Assembly (NCBI RefSeq): GCF_030816015.1
Contig: NZ_JAUSXN010000001.1
Location: 3,038,001-3,102,000, forward strand
Reading direction: 5' to 3'
Length of the DNA: 64,000 nt
Source: Pedobacter sp. W3I1
GTDB lineage: Bacteria; Bacteroidota; Bacteroidia; Sphingobacteriales; Sphingobacteriaceae
Below are positions 16,731 to 25,743 of this stretch, in pieces (the stretch's first letter is position 1; each line of letters begins with the position of its first letter). The notes under the pieces are model-generated. The model made no database searches. It saw only the letters and a program-made list of their open reading frames with translations, and had not been told where the DNA came from. Position numbers and translations under genes: made by a program.

Positions 16731-18515
16731 ATCTAATTTCAAAACTGCCATAAACGCCGTTTGCGGAATTTCTACATTACCCACCTGACGCATACGTTTT
16801 TTACCTTTTTTCTGTTTTTCCAATAACTTACGTTTACGGGAAATATCACCACCATAACATTTAGCTGTTACATCTTTACGTAAAGCACTCAGTGTTTCGC
16901 GGGCAATAACCTTAGCACCAATTGATGCTTGTATTTTAATTTCGAATTGTTGACGAGGAATCAATTCCCTTAATTTCTCGCAAATTTTCTTTCCAAAATC
17001 GTAAGCGTTGCTTCTATGGATTAATGAAGATAACGCATCAACAGGCTCATCGTTTAACAATAAATCTAATCGCACTAAATCAGATTTACGGTAACCAATT
17101 TGGTGATAATCAAACGACGCGTATCCTTTAGAAAGTGTTTTTAACCTGTCATAAAAGTCGAATACAATTTCGGCCATTGGCATTTCGAAAACCAATTCAA
17201 CCCTGTCTGATGTTAGATATGATTGATTAGTAATCGCTCCTCGTTTCTGGATACAAAGCGACATTATTGGACCAACAAAGTCAGCTTTAGTAATAATATT
17301 TGCTTTAATGTAAGGTTCTTCAACCGAGTCCAGTTTACTTGGATCTGGCAAATCAGATGGATTATTTACAATAAACTCATCACCTTTTGTGGTGTGCGCA
17401 ATGTATGATACGTTGGGAACCGTTGTAATTACCGTCATATCGAATTCGCGCTCTAAACGCTCCTGGATAATCTCCATGTGCAACATTCCTAAGAAACCGC
17501 AACGGAAACCAAAACCAAGTGCTGCAGAACTTTCTGGCTCGAAAACGATAGAAGCATCGTTCAGTTGCAACTTGTGCATCGCCTCACGTAATTCTTCAAA
17601 CTCATCAGTATCTACAGGGTAAATCCCAGCAAAAACCATTGGTTTAACCTCTTCGAAACCTTGAATCGAATCTAACGACGGCCTGGCCACAGTGGTAATC
17701 GTATCTCCAACTTTTACCTCTCTGGCTTCTTTAATACCAGAAATAATGTAACCCACATCGCCAGTTTTAACCACATTACGTGGCGACATATCCAGTTTTA
17801 GAATACCAACCTCATCAGCCAGATATTCTTTGCCAGTATTGATAAACTTCACTTTATCGCCTTTTTTAATTTCGCCGTTTACCACTTTATAATAAGCAAT
17901 AATCCCTCTGAATGAATTAAAAACAGAATCGAAAATCAATGCTTGCAGCGGTGCTTCCGGGTCGCCAACAGGAGCTGGCACACGATCAACAATCGCCTGG
18001 ATAATATCAGGAATTCCCATTCCGGTTTTACCCGATGCTGGAATAATCTCTTCGCGTTTACAGCCAATTAAATCAATAATCTGATCTTTAACTTCCTCAG
18101 GCATAGCCCCAGGTAAATCCATTTTATTTAAAATCGGGATAATTTCAAGGTCGTGCTCTAAAGCCAAATATAAATTGGAAATAGTCTGGGCCTGAATCCC
18201 TTGCGAAGCATCAACAATAAGCAAAGCGCCTTCGCAGGCAGCAATAGAACGAGAAACCTCGTACGAGAAATCTACGTGTCCAGGTGTATCAATCAGGTTA
18301 AAATTGTATTCAATATCACCAACTTTATAGTTCATTTGTATGGCATGACTTTTAATCGTTATGCCTCTCTCACGCTCTAAATCCATGTTGTCGAGCAATT
18401 GTGCCTGCGCTTCACGCTTAGAAATTGTCTCGGTATATTCTAATAACCTATCAGCCAGGGTGCTCTTGCCATGGTCAATATGTGCAATAATGCAAAAATT
18501 ACGTATATGCTTCAT
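16728..18515 (-). CDS. lepA: Elongation factor 4 (LepA)
   Basis: A 595-residue translational GTPase of standard length. G1 is AHIDHGKST (about residues 10-18), followed by [17 protein letters not shown] and NKMDLPGA; the C-terminal domain is typical (RHSN-type linker replaced by [14 protein letters not shown], then [49 protein letters not shown]). It acts on stalled ribosomes. A -7 box lies seven bases before the ATG, implying a very short leader. Confidence 0.96.
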   Translation of the reverse strand: MKHIRNFCIIAHIDHGKSTLADRLLEYTETISKREAQAQLLDNMDLERERGITIKSHAIQMNYKVGDIEYNFNLIDTPGHVDFSYEVSRSIAACEGALLIVDASQGIQAQTISNLYLALEHDLEIIPILNKMDLPGAMPEEVKDQIIDLIGCKREEIIPASGKTGMGIPDIIQAIVDRVPAPVGDPEAPLQALIFDSVFNSFRGIIAYYKVVNGEIKKGDKVKFINTGKEYLADEVGILKLDMSPRNVVKTGDVGYIISGIKEAREVKVGDTITTVARPSLDSIQGFEEVKPMVFAGIYPVDTDEFEELREAMHKLQLNDASIVFEPESSAALGFGFRCGFLGMLHMEIIQERLEREFDMTVITTVPNVSYIAHTTKGDEFIVNNPSDLPDPSKLDSVEEPYIKANIITKADFVGPIMSLCIQKRGAITNQSYLTSDRVELVFEMPMAEIVFDFYDRLKTLSKGYASFDYHQIGYRKSDLVRLDLLLNDEPVDALSSLIHRSNAYDFGKKICEKLRELIPRQQFEIKIQASIGAKVIARETLSALRKDVTAKCYGGDISRKRKLLEKQKKGKKRMRQVGNVEIPQTAFMAVLKLD

Positions 18516-18522
18516 CTTTGCG

Positions 18523-18530
18523 CAAAGATA
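18523..18530 (-). promoter_or_regulatory. Predicted -7 box of lepA
   Basis: Minus-strand TATCTTTG (TAnnTTTG) with seven bases between it and the lepA ATG; the transcript would be leaderless or nearly so. The remaining 18531-18779 shows no gene. Confidence 0.55.
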
Positions 18531-18779
18531 TGCTTTTTAAGGTAATTTTTAATCTAGAAAATATCGATGCCAAACACATTAATTTGAAAAGCAGGTGCAA
18601 TGGTTTTTCGGTTACTGCAGTCCTGCTTTCCACTTTACTCCATTGCATTCCGTGTACGTTCCAATCAGGTTTATTAACCATTTTTGTGGTAATTCTTTTG
18701 AAGGGTTTTATAACCTGATGCTTAAAATAACCACAGATAATGCTATTCAATTAATTTATCTGTGCTTATCCGTGCCTAA

Positions 18780-18807
18780 CCCCGCCTGCCCGACAGGACA
18801 GGCGGGG
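18780..18807. terminator. GC-rich hairpin downstream of the MATE gene
   Basis: CCCCGCCTG pairs perfectly with CAGGCGGGG across a ten-base spacer. It ends six bases from the MATE stop codon. No T run follows on the minus strand, so it may be an mRNA 3'-end stabiliser or a repeat, with termination as one possibility. Confidence 0.5.
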
Positions 18808-18813
18808 TGAAAA

Positions 18814-20238
18814 TTAAACCTTAATTTTTTTCCACTTACCCTTTTTAAACAAGATATAGGCTGCTACTGCAATTCCCGCTTCAGCCGTTGGAATGGCAAT
18901 AAAAACACCTGTTGGTCCCATTTCTAAAAACTTAGCTAAAAAATAAGCTAGTGGAATCTGAAACAACCAAAAGGCAAAAATATTAATTTTTGTGGGTGTC
19001 CAGGTATCACCAGCACCGTTAAATGCACTACTGAATACCATTGCAGCTCCATAAATCACAAAACCAACGCTTAAAATTTTTAAAGCTTTACTTGCAACGG
19101 CAATTACTTTTTCATCTGAAGTAAAAAATGCCGCGAATAAATGGCCACAAGTTAAGAACAGCATACTTACTACAGCCATGAAAATAATAATATATTTTAA
19201 GGTCTGAAATACCGATTTTTCAGCGCGATCTATATGGCCCGCTCCCAAATTCTGGCCAACCAATGTAGCTGCCGCATTACTTAAGCCCCAGGCGGGTAAC
19301 ATGAAAAACATCATCAGTCGTAATGCAGTTTGGTAACCCGCCGATCCCGTATCACCACCTGTAGTGGCAACCAGTTCTGCTAAAAACACCCAGCTACAGC
19401 TTGCAATTACAAATTGAAAAATAGCTGGAGCTGCAATCTTAACGATAGCTTTAATCTGGGCAAAATCAGGCAAGAAATGACTAATGCGGATTTTTAATAT
19501 ATTTTTACCGCTAAACAGATTATAAATCTGATAAGTAACACCCAAACCACGACCAATTGTAGTAGCAATTGCAGCGCCCGTTAACCCAAATGCAGGTATA
19601 GGGCCTAAACCATTGATAAAAATAGGGCAGAGGATGATGTTCGCAATATTGGCGATCCATAAACTCCGCATGGCGATTGCAGCGTTACCAGCACCCCGAA
19701 AAATCCCGTTAATTAAGAATAAAAGTACAATAATAATACTACCACCCATCATAATGCGAACGAATGGAACACCTTGCTCAGCAGTTTCGGTTGAAGCACC
19801 CATGAGCAATAGAATGTCTCTGGCATAAATTAACCCCAGGATACTGATTATAATGTTGATGAAAACAGCGATCACTATGGTTTGCATTCCGGCTTTTGAT
19901 GCCGCTTCTGGATTTTTCTCGCCAATTCTCCGTGCAACCACCGCGGTTGCAGCCATACTCAACCCAATGGCTAATGAGTAGATGATGGTTAACACAGATT
20001 CCGTTAAACCAACGGTTTGTATGGCATGGCTACTATTTTCCAGGTGGCCAACAAAATATAAATCAACCAAAGCAAAAACCGACTCCATAGCCATTTCTAG
20101 CATCATTGGAATTGCCAATAAAATGATTGCGCGTTTAATACTAATTGAAGTTAAATCAACCTCATGACCTTTTAAAGATTGAACGAGGATATCAAAAAAA
20201 GACGAAAGTTTGCCCTGCGTCTTTGTGGACTGTGACAT
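18814..20238 (-). CDS. MATE-family multidrug efflux transporter
   Basis: A 474-residue inner-membrane protein with about twelve helices in two halves, as in NorM/DinF-type MATE pumps. Landmarks: AIPMMLEMAMESVFALVDLYFVG (helix 1-2), AVVARRIGEKNPEAA after helix 3, GNAAIAMRSLWIANIANIILCP, and the second half PAWGLSNAAATLVGQNLGAG. It should export cationic compounds using Na+ or H+. It is monocistronic, with a good promoter at 20385-20413 and a GC-rich hairpin after the stop. Confidence 0.92.
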   Translation of the reverse strand: MSQSTKTQGKLSSFFDILVQSLKGHEVDLTSISIKRAIILLAIPMMLEMAMESVFALVDLYFVGHLENSSHAIQTVGLTESVLTIIYSLAIGLSMAATAVVARRIGEKNPEAASKAGMQTIVIAVFINIIISILGLIYARDILLLMGASTETAEQGVPFVRIMMGGSIIIVLLFLINGIFRGAGNAAIAMRSLWIANIANIILCPIFINGLGPIPAFGLTGAAIATTIGRGLGVTYQIYNLFSGKNILKIRISHFLPDFAQIKAIVKIAAPAIFQFVIASCSWVFLAELVATTGGDTGSAGYQTALRLMMFFMLPAWGLSNAAATLVGQNLGAGHIDRAEKSVFQTLKYIIIFMAVVSMLFLTCGHLFAAFFTSDEKVIAVASKALKILSVGFVIYGAAMVFSSAFNGAGDTWTPTKINIFAFWLFQIPLAYFLAKFLEMGPTGVFIAIPTAEAGIAVAAYILFKKGKWKKIKV

Positions 20239-20384
20239 ATAATAAAAGTAAAGTGTAATGTATAAACCAATGATACGCCTTTAAGCGTACATATCTAAAA
20301 AATTGAAATGGGAGGGAATCCTCGGTTGTTTAGAACCTCAAACGGATTGCAGATACTATCATGGCTCTGGTCTTTTTGATGATG

Positions 20385-20413
20385 CAAATATAAATAAAAT
20401 TTTGAATTGTCAA
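20385..20413 (-). promoter_or_regulatory. Predicted promoter of the MATE gene
   Basis: Minus strand: TTG at 20413-20411, 18 bases, then TATATTTG at 20392-20385, close to the Bacteroidota TTG/TAnnTTTG consensus. The leader is about 145 bases. The rest of the gap up to 20575 contains a short palindrome (GTCTGTGTCTCACAGAC) and no gene. Confidence 0.6.
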
Positions 20414-20575
20414 ATTTTTATGACTAATTTTCAAGAAGGTGATTGATTTTTTCCACTGATCCATTGTCTGTGTCTCACAGACCATTCAGTTGGATTTATT
20501 AGTTTTTTTGCCACCGAAACACAGGACGCATGGTTTTTTAATCCATGCAATCCCTTAAATCTGTGTAATCAATAT

Positions 20576-21073
20576 TTAAATACTGTAGGCTTTAATCATT
20601 TCTTCTGAAACCTTAGTTCCACGACCTGTATTCAGATCAATTAATACGTAATCAAAAATGCCATCTGATGCTACTTTACCCGTTTTTTGGTTGATAATTT
20701 CGAACTGAACAGCGCAACCTTTATCGTTAATGGTTAAGATACCTGTTCTGATCAACATTAAATCGTTCATCAACAGCGGACGTTTGAAATTAATATCTAC
20801 ATGGCTTACAACCCAACCCAAGCCTTGTTTGGTAAAATGTTCCCAGGGCATACCGTAAAATTTATCCATTTGCTCGTAGCGGGCTGCCAGTACATAATCC
20901 AGGTATTTACTGTTATGTACATGGTTAAACATATCGATGTCATCAGGACGGACACGTAATTCGCTTTCGAAAATGCTATATTGATTTTTTTCCAAGGATA
21001 AATATTTTTTTGCAAAAGTATAAATAGCTTTTGATATATGACGTAAAGACGTCTTGATGTAAATATATCTCAT
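20576..21073 (-). CDS. 4HBT-type acyl-CoA thioesterase
   Basis: A hotdog-fold protein; with ATG at 21073 it has 165 residues. The motif VRPDDIDMFNHVHNSKYLDYVLAARYEQM includes the Asp and HVHN of 4-hydroxybenzoyl-CoA thioesterase/YbgC-like enzymes. A start further upstream would overlap the divergent gene at 21099, and a TTG at 20995 would give a length closer to the family's. It probably hydrolyses an acyl-CoA in the cytoplasm; substrate unknown. Confidence 0.8.
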   Translation of the reverse strand: MRYIYIKTSLRHISKAIYTFAKKYLSLEKNQYSIFESELRVRPDDIDMFNHVHNSKYLDYVLAARYEQMDKFYGMPWEHFTKQGLGWVVSHVDINFKRPLLMNDLMLIRTGILTINDKGCAVQFEIINQKTGKVASDGIFDYVLIDLNTGRGTKVSEEMIKAYSI

Positions 21074-21083
21074 CTTTTTTTCG

Positions 21084-21091
21084 TATTTTTG
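21084..21091 (+). promoter_or_regulatory. Predicted -7 box of the small ORF-nucleotidyltransferase pair
   Basis: TATTTTTG fits TAnnTTTG and ends seven bases before the ATG at 21099, another case of a near-leaderless arrangement. Confidence 0.45.
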
Positions 21092-21098
21092 ATATGAA

Positions 21099-21302
21099 AT
21101 GGGAAAACTCAAATTATATGATATTAATACTCCACGCGAAGCACTTGTTGAAGAGCGTGACAGTGTTTATTTGAGCCGTACCCCCGAGCAGCGCTTCTTT
21201 GGCGTTCTGCAGCTTAATTATATCTCGGTTACCATGAATGGTGGCCAACCTTTAAAATCACCACAAGGGAAAGGTATTATTATCCGTAAGCCAAACATAT
21301 AA
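21099..21302 (+). CDS. Small hypothetical protein paired with a nucleotidyltransferase
   Basis: A 67-residue protein of no recognised family, with a charged N-terminal half (PREALVEERDSVYLSRTPEQRFFGVLQL) and a glycine/lysine-rich C-terminus (KSPQGKGIIIRK). It ends six bases before a nucleotidyltransferase gene, so the two form an operon. Small-partner-plus-nucleotidyltransferase pairs are often toxin-antitoxin systems (MNT/HEPN, AbiE), but this protein has no HEPN R-x4-6-H motif; a different partnership or a simple accessory role is possible. Confidence 0.6.
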   Translation: MGKLKLYDINTPREALVEERDSVYLSRTPEQRFFGVLQLNYISVTMNGGQPLKSPQGKGIIIRKPNI

Positions 21303-21308
21303 GTTAAT

Positions 21309-21761
21309 ATGTCTTTTGATAAGGAAAACCCTGAAATGCTTTTGCTGCTGGAAACATTCGAGCAATTTCAGGTGCACTACCTTATTGTTGGCGGCTTTGC
21401 CGTTAACCGATATGGTTATAACCGTACCACTGGCGATTTAGACATCTACTTAAAAGACACAAAAGAGAACAGGCAAAACCTTATTAATGCCTTAGATAAG
21501 ATGGGATATGGTAAATATGACATGCTATTAGATGTTCCCATTATAGCGGGTTATTGTGAGGTTTTAATGGATGATGGCATGTATGCCGATCTAATGACTG
21601 ATATTCCTGGACTGAATAAAGAGAAGTTTAATGAGTACTTTGAAATGGCTACAGTTGATGAAATAAATGGAATTAAAGCCAGATTTCTTCATTATAACCA
21701 CCTTTTAGAAAATAAGCGGGCAACAAACAGACCTAAGATCAATTGGATGTTTTGGAATTAG
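21309..21761 (+). CDS. Minimal nucleotidyltransferase (pol beta fold)
   Basis: A 150-residue protein with the nucleotidyltransferase motif YLIVGGFAVNRYGYNRTTGDLDIYL (about residues 24-48): GG followed by the D-x-D pair DLD. A third acidic position may be in MYADLMTDI. The size and order fit the DUF6036/AbiEii-like or MNT class. It could transfer a nucleotide to a tRNA, protein or drug. It forms an operon with the 67-residue ORF upstream. Confidence 0.75.
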   Translation: MSFDKENPEMLLLLETFEQFQVHYLIVGGFAVNRYGYNRTTGDLDIYLKDTKENRQNLINALDKMGYGKYDMLLDVPIIAGYCEVLMDDGMYADLMTDIPGLNKEKFNEYFEMATVDEINGIKARFLHYNHLLENKRATNRPKINWMFWN

Positions 21762-21930
21762 AACGGATCAATAAGAAAAATTAAGTTTCTTGCACCAACC
21801 CAAGTTCTCTAAACCCGACTTAGCGGAAATCCTTTTTGATGCAGGTCTTCCACAGGCTCAGACTGACATTTACAAAAAGATTGCAGCGAGGGCGGGAGTG
21901 CAGCAACCGACTGAAACTGAACATTGCTTT

Positions 21931-21958
21931 ACCCCTAAATCCCCTAAAGGGGACTTTT
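21931..21958. repeat. Dispersed repeat, intergenic copy of the folD-embedded sequence
   Basis: CCCCTAAATCCCCTAAAGGG followed by GACTTTT. It differs from the copy at 16600-16626 mainly by CTAAAG for CTGAAG in the loop. Just upstream, 21840-21872 holds another repeat fragment (CTTCCACAGGCTCAGACTGA). Confidence 0.75.
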
Positions 21959-21977
21959 AACTATCATTTAATAACAC

Positions 21978-22008
21978 TTGCTTATAAATAAAAATAGACT
22001 TATCTTTG
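21978..22008 (+). promoter_or_regulatory. rpsO promoter
   Basis: TTG at 21978-21980, 20 bases, then TATCTTTG at 22001-22008. This is one of the best matches to the Bacteroidota consensus in the window and leaves a leader of about 40 bases. Confidence 0.7.
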
Positions 22009-22051
22009 CGCCACAATTAATTAATTTTTATTGCTTTAATATTATTCAAGA

Positions 22052-22336
22052 ATGTATTTAAGTCCAGAGAAAAAAGCTGTAATCTTTAAAGAGCACGGCA
22101 AAGTAGAAACCAACACGGGTTCTGCAGAAGGTCAAGTAGCGTTATTTACATACCGTATTGCGCACTTAACAGAACACTTAAAGAAAAATCGTAAAGATTT
22201 CTCTACTCAGTTGTCACTTCAAAAATTGGTAGGTAAACGCCGCGGTATTTTGGCTTACCTATACAAAAAAGATATTGAGCGCTATCGTGCTATCATCAAA
22301 GCTTTATCGCTTCGTGATATCATCAAACAAAAATAA
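22052..22336 (+). CDS. rpsO: 30S ribosomal protein S15
   Basis: A 94-residue S15 with the conserved HLTEHLKKNRKDFSTQLSLQKLVGKRRGILAYLYKKDIERY core that contacts 16S rRNA helices 20-22. It is followed by a strong terminator and then pnp, the same rpsO-pnp order found in many bacteria. Confidence 0.96.
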   Translation: MYLSPEKKAVIFKEHGKVETNTGSAEGQVALFTYRIAHLTEHLKKNRKDFSTQLSLQKLVGKRRGILAYLYKKDIERYRAIIKALSLRDIIKQK

Positions 22337-22352
22337 GCGCAAGTTTATCATT

Positions 22353-22382
22353 AAAAGCCATTCTTTAGGGAATGGCTTTTTA
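22353..22382 (+). terminator. Rho-independent terminator after rpsO
   Basis: AAAAGCCATTC and GAATGGCTTTT form an 11-bp stem with loop TTTAGG, ending in T's. It separates rpsO from pnp. Confidence 0.9.
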
Positions 22383-22471
22383 ATTCCCTGTTAATTTTTA
22401 ACGGGTTTTATTATAGATAGGCTTTTTTAATCCTATCTTGCGTTTGCAAAAACAATACATATATAAACAAC

Positions 22472-22497
22472 GGTGTGTAGAAAGAGGAAAACACACC
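22472..22497 (+). promoter_or_regulatory. Hairpin in the pnp leader
   Basis: GGTGTGT pairs with ACACACC, exposing a 12-base purine-rich loop (AGAAAGAGGAAA), 15 bases before the pnp ATG. In enterobacteria pnp is autoregulated through a leader stem; a similar role here is only a suggestion. Another small stem (GATAGG/CCTATC) lies at about 22415-22438. Confidence 0.5.
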
Positions 22498-22511
22498 ATA
22501 ATTCTATTTAA

Positions 22512-24647
22512 ATGAATGTAATAAAAAAATCGTTCGATTTGGGCGATGGCAGAATTGTAGAAATTGAAACTGGTAAATTGGCTAAACAAGCTGATGGTTC
22601 GGTTGTGGTAAAAATGGGCGATACGATGTTGTTAGCAACGGTAGTATCAACTGTTGGTGCTAAACCAGGTACTGATTTTTTACCTTTATCGGTTGATTAT
22701 CAGGAAAAATATGCGGCTACAGGCCGTATTCCAGGAGGCTTTTTACGTCGTGAGGCAAGATTATCTGATTACGAGGTGTTAATCTCTCGTTTAGTGGATA
22801 GAGCTTTACGCCCAATGTTCCCAAGTGATTATCACTCTGATACACAGGTGATGATTTCTCTAATCTCTGCTGATAAAGATATAATGCCAGATTGTTTGGC
22901 AGGTTTAGCAGCATCTGCTGCATTATCAGTTTCTGATATCCCTTTTAACGGTCCAATTTCTGAAGTACGCGTTGCTAAAATTGATGGTAAATTGGTAATC
23001 AATCCATTGGCCAGCGATTTAGAGCGTGCAACTTTAGAGTTTATGGTTGCTGGTTCAGCTAACGATATAGGCATGGTTGAAGGTGAGTGTGATGAAATTC
23101 AGGAAGACGAAATGGTTGAGGCTTTAAAATTTGCACACGATGCAATTAAAGTTCAATGCGCCGTTCAGGTTGAATTAACGGAGGCTACTGGTAAAACCGT
23201 TAAACGTGAATACAGTCATGAAGACCATGATGCTGATTTAAAAGCTAAAGTTTATGCTGATACTTACGATAAAGTTTACGCTGTAGCAAAAGCAGGGGGC
23301 AATAAAGATGTTCGCAAAGAAGGTTTCACTGCCATTATTAATGAATTCTTCGAAGCAATGCCAGAAGATACAGCAGATTTAACTAAAGCAATGGTTAAAC
23401 ATTATTATCATGATGTTCAGTACGATGCCATTAGAAATCTATTGTTAGATGAAGGTATCCGTTTAGATGGTCGTAAGACTACAGAAATCCGCCCAATCTG
23501 GAGTGAAGTTGGTTATTTACCTGCTGCACACGGTTCGGCTGTATTTACACGTGGCGAAACACAATCATTAACTTCAGTTACTTTAGGTAGCAAAGATGAT
23601 GAGCAAATGATTGATGGTGCTTTCTTTAATGGTTACAATAAATTCTTATTGCACTATAATTTCCCTGGTTTCTCAACTGGTGAGGTTAGACCAAACAGAG
23701 GCGCTGGCCGTAGAGAAATTGGTCACGGTGCTTTAGCACAACGTTCATTGAAAAAAGTATTGCCTCAAGGTGAAGCAAATCCTTATACGATCCGTATTGT
23801 TTCTGATATTTTAGAATCTAACGGTTCATCATCAATGGCAACTGTTTGTGCTGGTACATTAGCATTAATGGATGCAGGTATTAAAATCAAATCGCCGGTA
23901 TCGGGTATTGCAATGGGTTTAATTACCGATGAGAAAACTGGTAAATATGCAATCCTTTCTGATATTTTAGGTGATGAAGATCATTTAGGTGATATGGACT
24001 TTAAAGTAACTGGTACCGAAAACGGTATTGTTGCTTGTCAGATGGACTTAAAAATAAACGGTTTATCTTACGAAGTTTTAACTAAAGCTTTGCTACAGGC
24101 TAAAGAAGGTCGTTTACACATCTTAAACGAGATGAAGAAAACCATCAGCTCACCTAACGAAGATTACAAACCACATGCTCCGCGTATTGTTTCTTTAACA
24201 ATTGATAAAGAATTTATCGGTGCAATTATCGGCCCTGGAGGTAAAATTATCCAGGAAATGCAACGCGAAACTGGTGCTTCAATTTCTATCGAAGAAGTTG
24301 ATGGCAAAGGTATTGTAGAAGTATTTGCAGATAACAAAGCAGCTATTGATGCGGCGGTTACCCGTATCCGTAACATCGTTGCTAAACCAGAAATTGGCGA
24401 AGTTTACCAAGGTAAAGTAAAATCAATTATGCCATTCGGTGCATTTGTTGAGGTTATGCCAGGTAAAGATGGTTTATTACACATCTCTGAAATTTCATGG
24501 GAACGTTTAGAAACCATGGACGGTGTATTAAAAGAAGGTGATAAAATCGAGGTTAAATTATTAGACATCGATAAACAAGGTAAAATGAAACTTTCTCGCA
24601 AAGTTTTATTGCCAAGACCAGAAAAACCAGCTGCGCCACAAGCGTAA
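22512..24647 (+). CDS. pnp: Polyribonucleotide nucleotidyltransferase (PNPase)
   Basis: A 711-residue protein with the complete PNPase order: first RNase PH domain ([25 protein letters not shown]), helical linker, second RNase PH domain with the phosphate-binding TRGETQSL and [22 protein letters not shown] domain ([20 protein letters not shown], about 565-585) and C-terminal S1 domain ([29 protein letters not shown]). It degrades RNA from the 3' end phosphorolytically. Preceded by rpsO and followed by a strong terminator. Confidence 0.97.
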   Translation: MNVIKKSFDLGDGRIVEIETGKLAKQADGSVVVKMGDTMLLATVVSTVGAKPGTDFLPLSVDYQEKYAATGRIPGGFLRREARLSDYEVLISRLVDRALRPMFPSDYHSDTQVMISLISADKDIMPDCLAGLAASAALSVSDIPFNGPISEVRVAKIDGKLVINPLASDLERATLEFMVAGSANDIGMVEGECDEIQEDEMVEALKFAHDAIKVQCAVQVELTEATGKTVKREYSHEDHDADLKAKVYADTYDKVYAVAKAGGNKDVRKEGFTAIINEFFEAMPEDTADLTKAMVKHYYHDVQYDAIRNLLLDEGIRLDGRKTTEIRPIWSEVGYLPAAHGSAVFTRGETQSLTSVTLGSKDDEQMIDGAFFNGYNKFLLHYNFPGFSTGEVRPNRGAGRREIGHGALAQRSLKKVLPQGEANPYTIRIVSDILESNGSSSMATVCAGTLALMDAGIKIKSPVSGIAMGLITDEKTGKYAILSDILGDEDHLGDMDFKVTGTENGIVACQMDLKINGLSYEVLTKALLQAKEGRLHILNEMKKTISSPNEDYKPHAPRIVSLTIDKEFIGAIIGPGGKIIQEMQRETGASISIEEVDGKGIVEVFADNKAAIDAAVTRIRNIVAKPEIGEVYQGKVKSIMPFGAFVEVMPGKDGLLHISEISWERLETMDGVLKEGDKIEVKLLDIDKQGKMKLSRKVLLPRPEKPAAPQA

Positions 24648-24695
24648 AAAAGTCCGATATCCGCAAAGTCGGTAAGTCGGAAGATATTAATGATT

Positions 24696-24730
24696 AGCCC
24701 TTTCGGTGTAAAACTGAAAGGGCTTTTTTG
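24696..24730 (+). terminator. Rho-independent terminator after pnp
   Basis: AGCCCTTTCGGT and ACTGAAAGGGCT pair over 12 bases (one G-T pair) with loop GTAAA, then TTTTTG. Confidence 0.92.
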
Positions 24731-24753
24731 TTTTAAATCGACTTAATGCGCTT

Positions 24754-24915
24754 CGTCATGCTGAATTTATTTCAGCATCTTTATTTCTTAACTTAAAAAC
24801 TTCAGAGTTCTTTTGTAACTTGCATCGTAGCGTCATGCTGTCCAGATTTTATATCGGGATTAGCACCTTACCTGCTATTAAGATCCTGATCCCGAAATTT
24901 CGGAACAGGGTGACG
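24754..24915. repeat. Two dispersed repeat units in the pnp-rpe gap
   Basis: The first (24754-24780) is CGTCATGCTGAATTTATTTC plus AGCATCT. The second runs from GCGTCATGCTG (24830) to AACAGGGTGACGA (24915) and contains an inner hairpin (GATCCTGATCCCG / CGGAACAGGG region, with CCCGAAATTTCGG). No gene is seen between 24648 and 24988. Confidence 0.7.
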
Positions 24916-24988
24916 ATCGTTTTTAGATTTTGCTGATACAAATTATAATAACAATTTATTTACCGAATTAAAGAATTAAAGCTTAAAT

Positions 24989-25660
24989 ATGAAATACATC
25001 ATTGCCCCATCTATACTTTCTGCTGATTTCGGCAACTTACAGCGCGATATTGAAATGATTAACCACAGTGAGGCCGATTGGTTCCACGTTGATGTGATGG
25101 ATGGTGTTTTTGTGCCCAATATTTCCTTCGGTTTCCCGGTAATGGCTGCAGTAAAAAAGCATGCTACTAAACCGTTGGATGTACACTTAATGATTGTGGA
25201 GCCTGATAAATTTATCGGTGAATTTGCGAAAGCAGGAGCGGATCGAATCACCGTACATTACGAAGCGTGCACACACCTGCATAGAACTATTCAGTTAATT
25301 AAAGCATCTGGCTGCAAGGCTGGTGTGGCTTTGAACCCTCATACGCCAGTAACCTTATTGCAGGATGTAATTGAAGATCTTGACCTGGTACTCATCATGT
25401 CGGTTAATCCTGGTTTCGGCGGGCAAGCTTTCATTCACAATACCTACAAGAAAATAAAGGATTTAAAGGCCTTAATTCAAGGGGTAAACGAAAACTTAAT
25501 TATTGAGGTTGATGGAGGCGTTGGTTTGCAAAATATTGCTACATTAGCATCAGCAGGTGCCAATGCTTTTGTGGCTGGAAATGCAATTTTTGCCACGGAT
25601 AATCCATCAGAAACCATTTCCAAAATGAAAAGCCTGACAGTTAGCGTTATAAATATTTAA
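24989..25660 (+). CDS. rpe: Ribulose-phosphate 3-epimerase
   Basis: A 223-residue TIM-barrel enzyme. IAPSILSADFGNL, WFHVDVMDGVFVPNISFG (metal-binding His and catalytic Asp), DVHLMIVEPD and VNPGFGGQAF are the two family signatures and active-site loops, and DGGV supplies the second catalytic Asp. It interconverts ribulose-5-phosphate and xylulose-5-phosphate in the pentose phosphate pathway. Confidence 0.96.
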   Translation: MKYIIAPSILSADFGNLQRDIEMINHSEADWFHVDVMDGVFVPNISFGFPVMAAVKKHATKPLDVHLMIVEPDKFIGEFAKAGADRITVHYEACTHLHRTIQLIKASGCKAGVALNPHTPVTLLQDVIEDLDLVLIMSVNPGFGGQAFIHNTYKKIKDLKALIQGVNENLIIEVDGGVGLQNIATLASAGANAFVAGNAIFATDNPSETISKMKSLTVSVINI

Positions 25661-25721
25661 TAGTTAATGTTTTATTGCTAAATTGTTTTTAGGATGAGGC
25701 GGATACAGTCTTAATACCTGA

Positions 25722-25729
25722 TACTTTTG
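25722..25729 (+). promoter_or_regulatory. Predicted -7 box of the TonB receptor gene
   Basis: TACTTTTG matches TAnnTTTG, 14 bases before the ATG at 25744. No clear -33 element. Confidence 0.45.
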
Positions 25730-25743
25730 CCTTGATACTAAAA

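Noticed and set aside
18499..18810. Open frames in both directions between lepA and the MATE gene
   Set aside because: They overlap the lepA start or end in the hairpin, with no domain or conserved motif; treated as non-coding.
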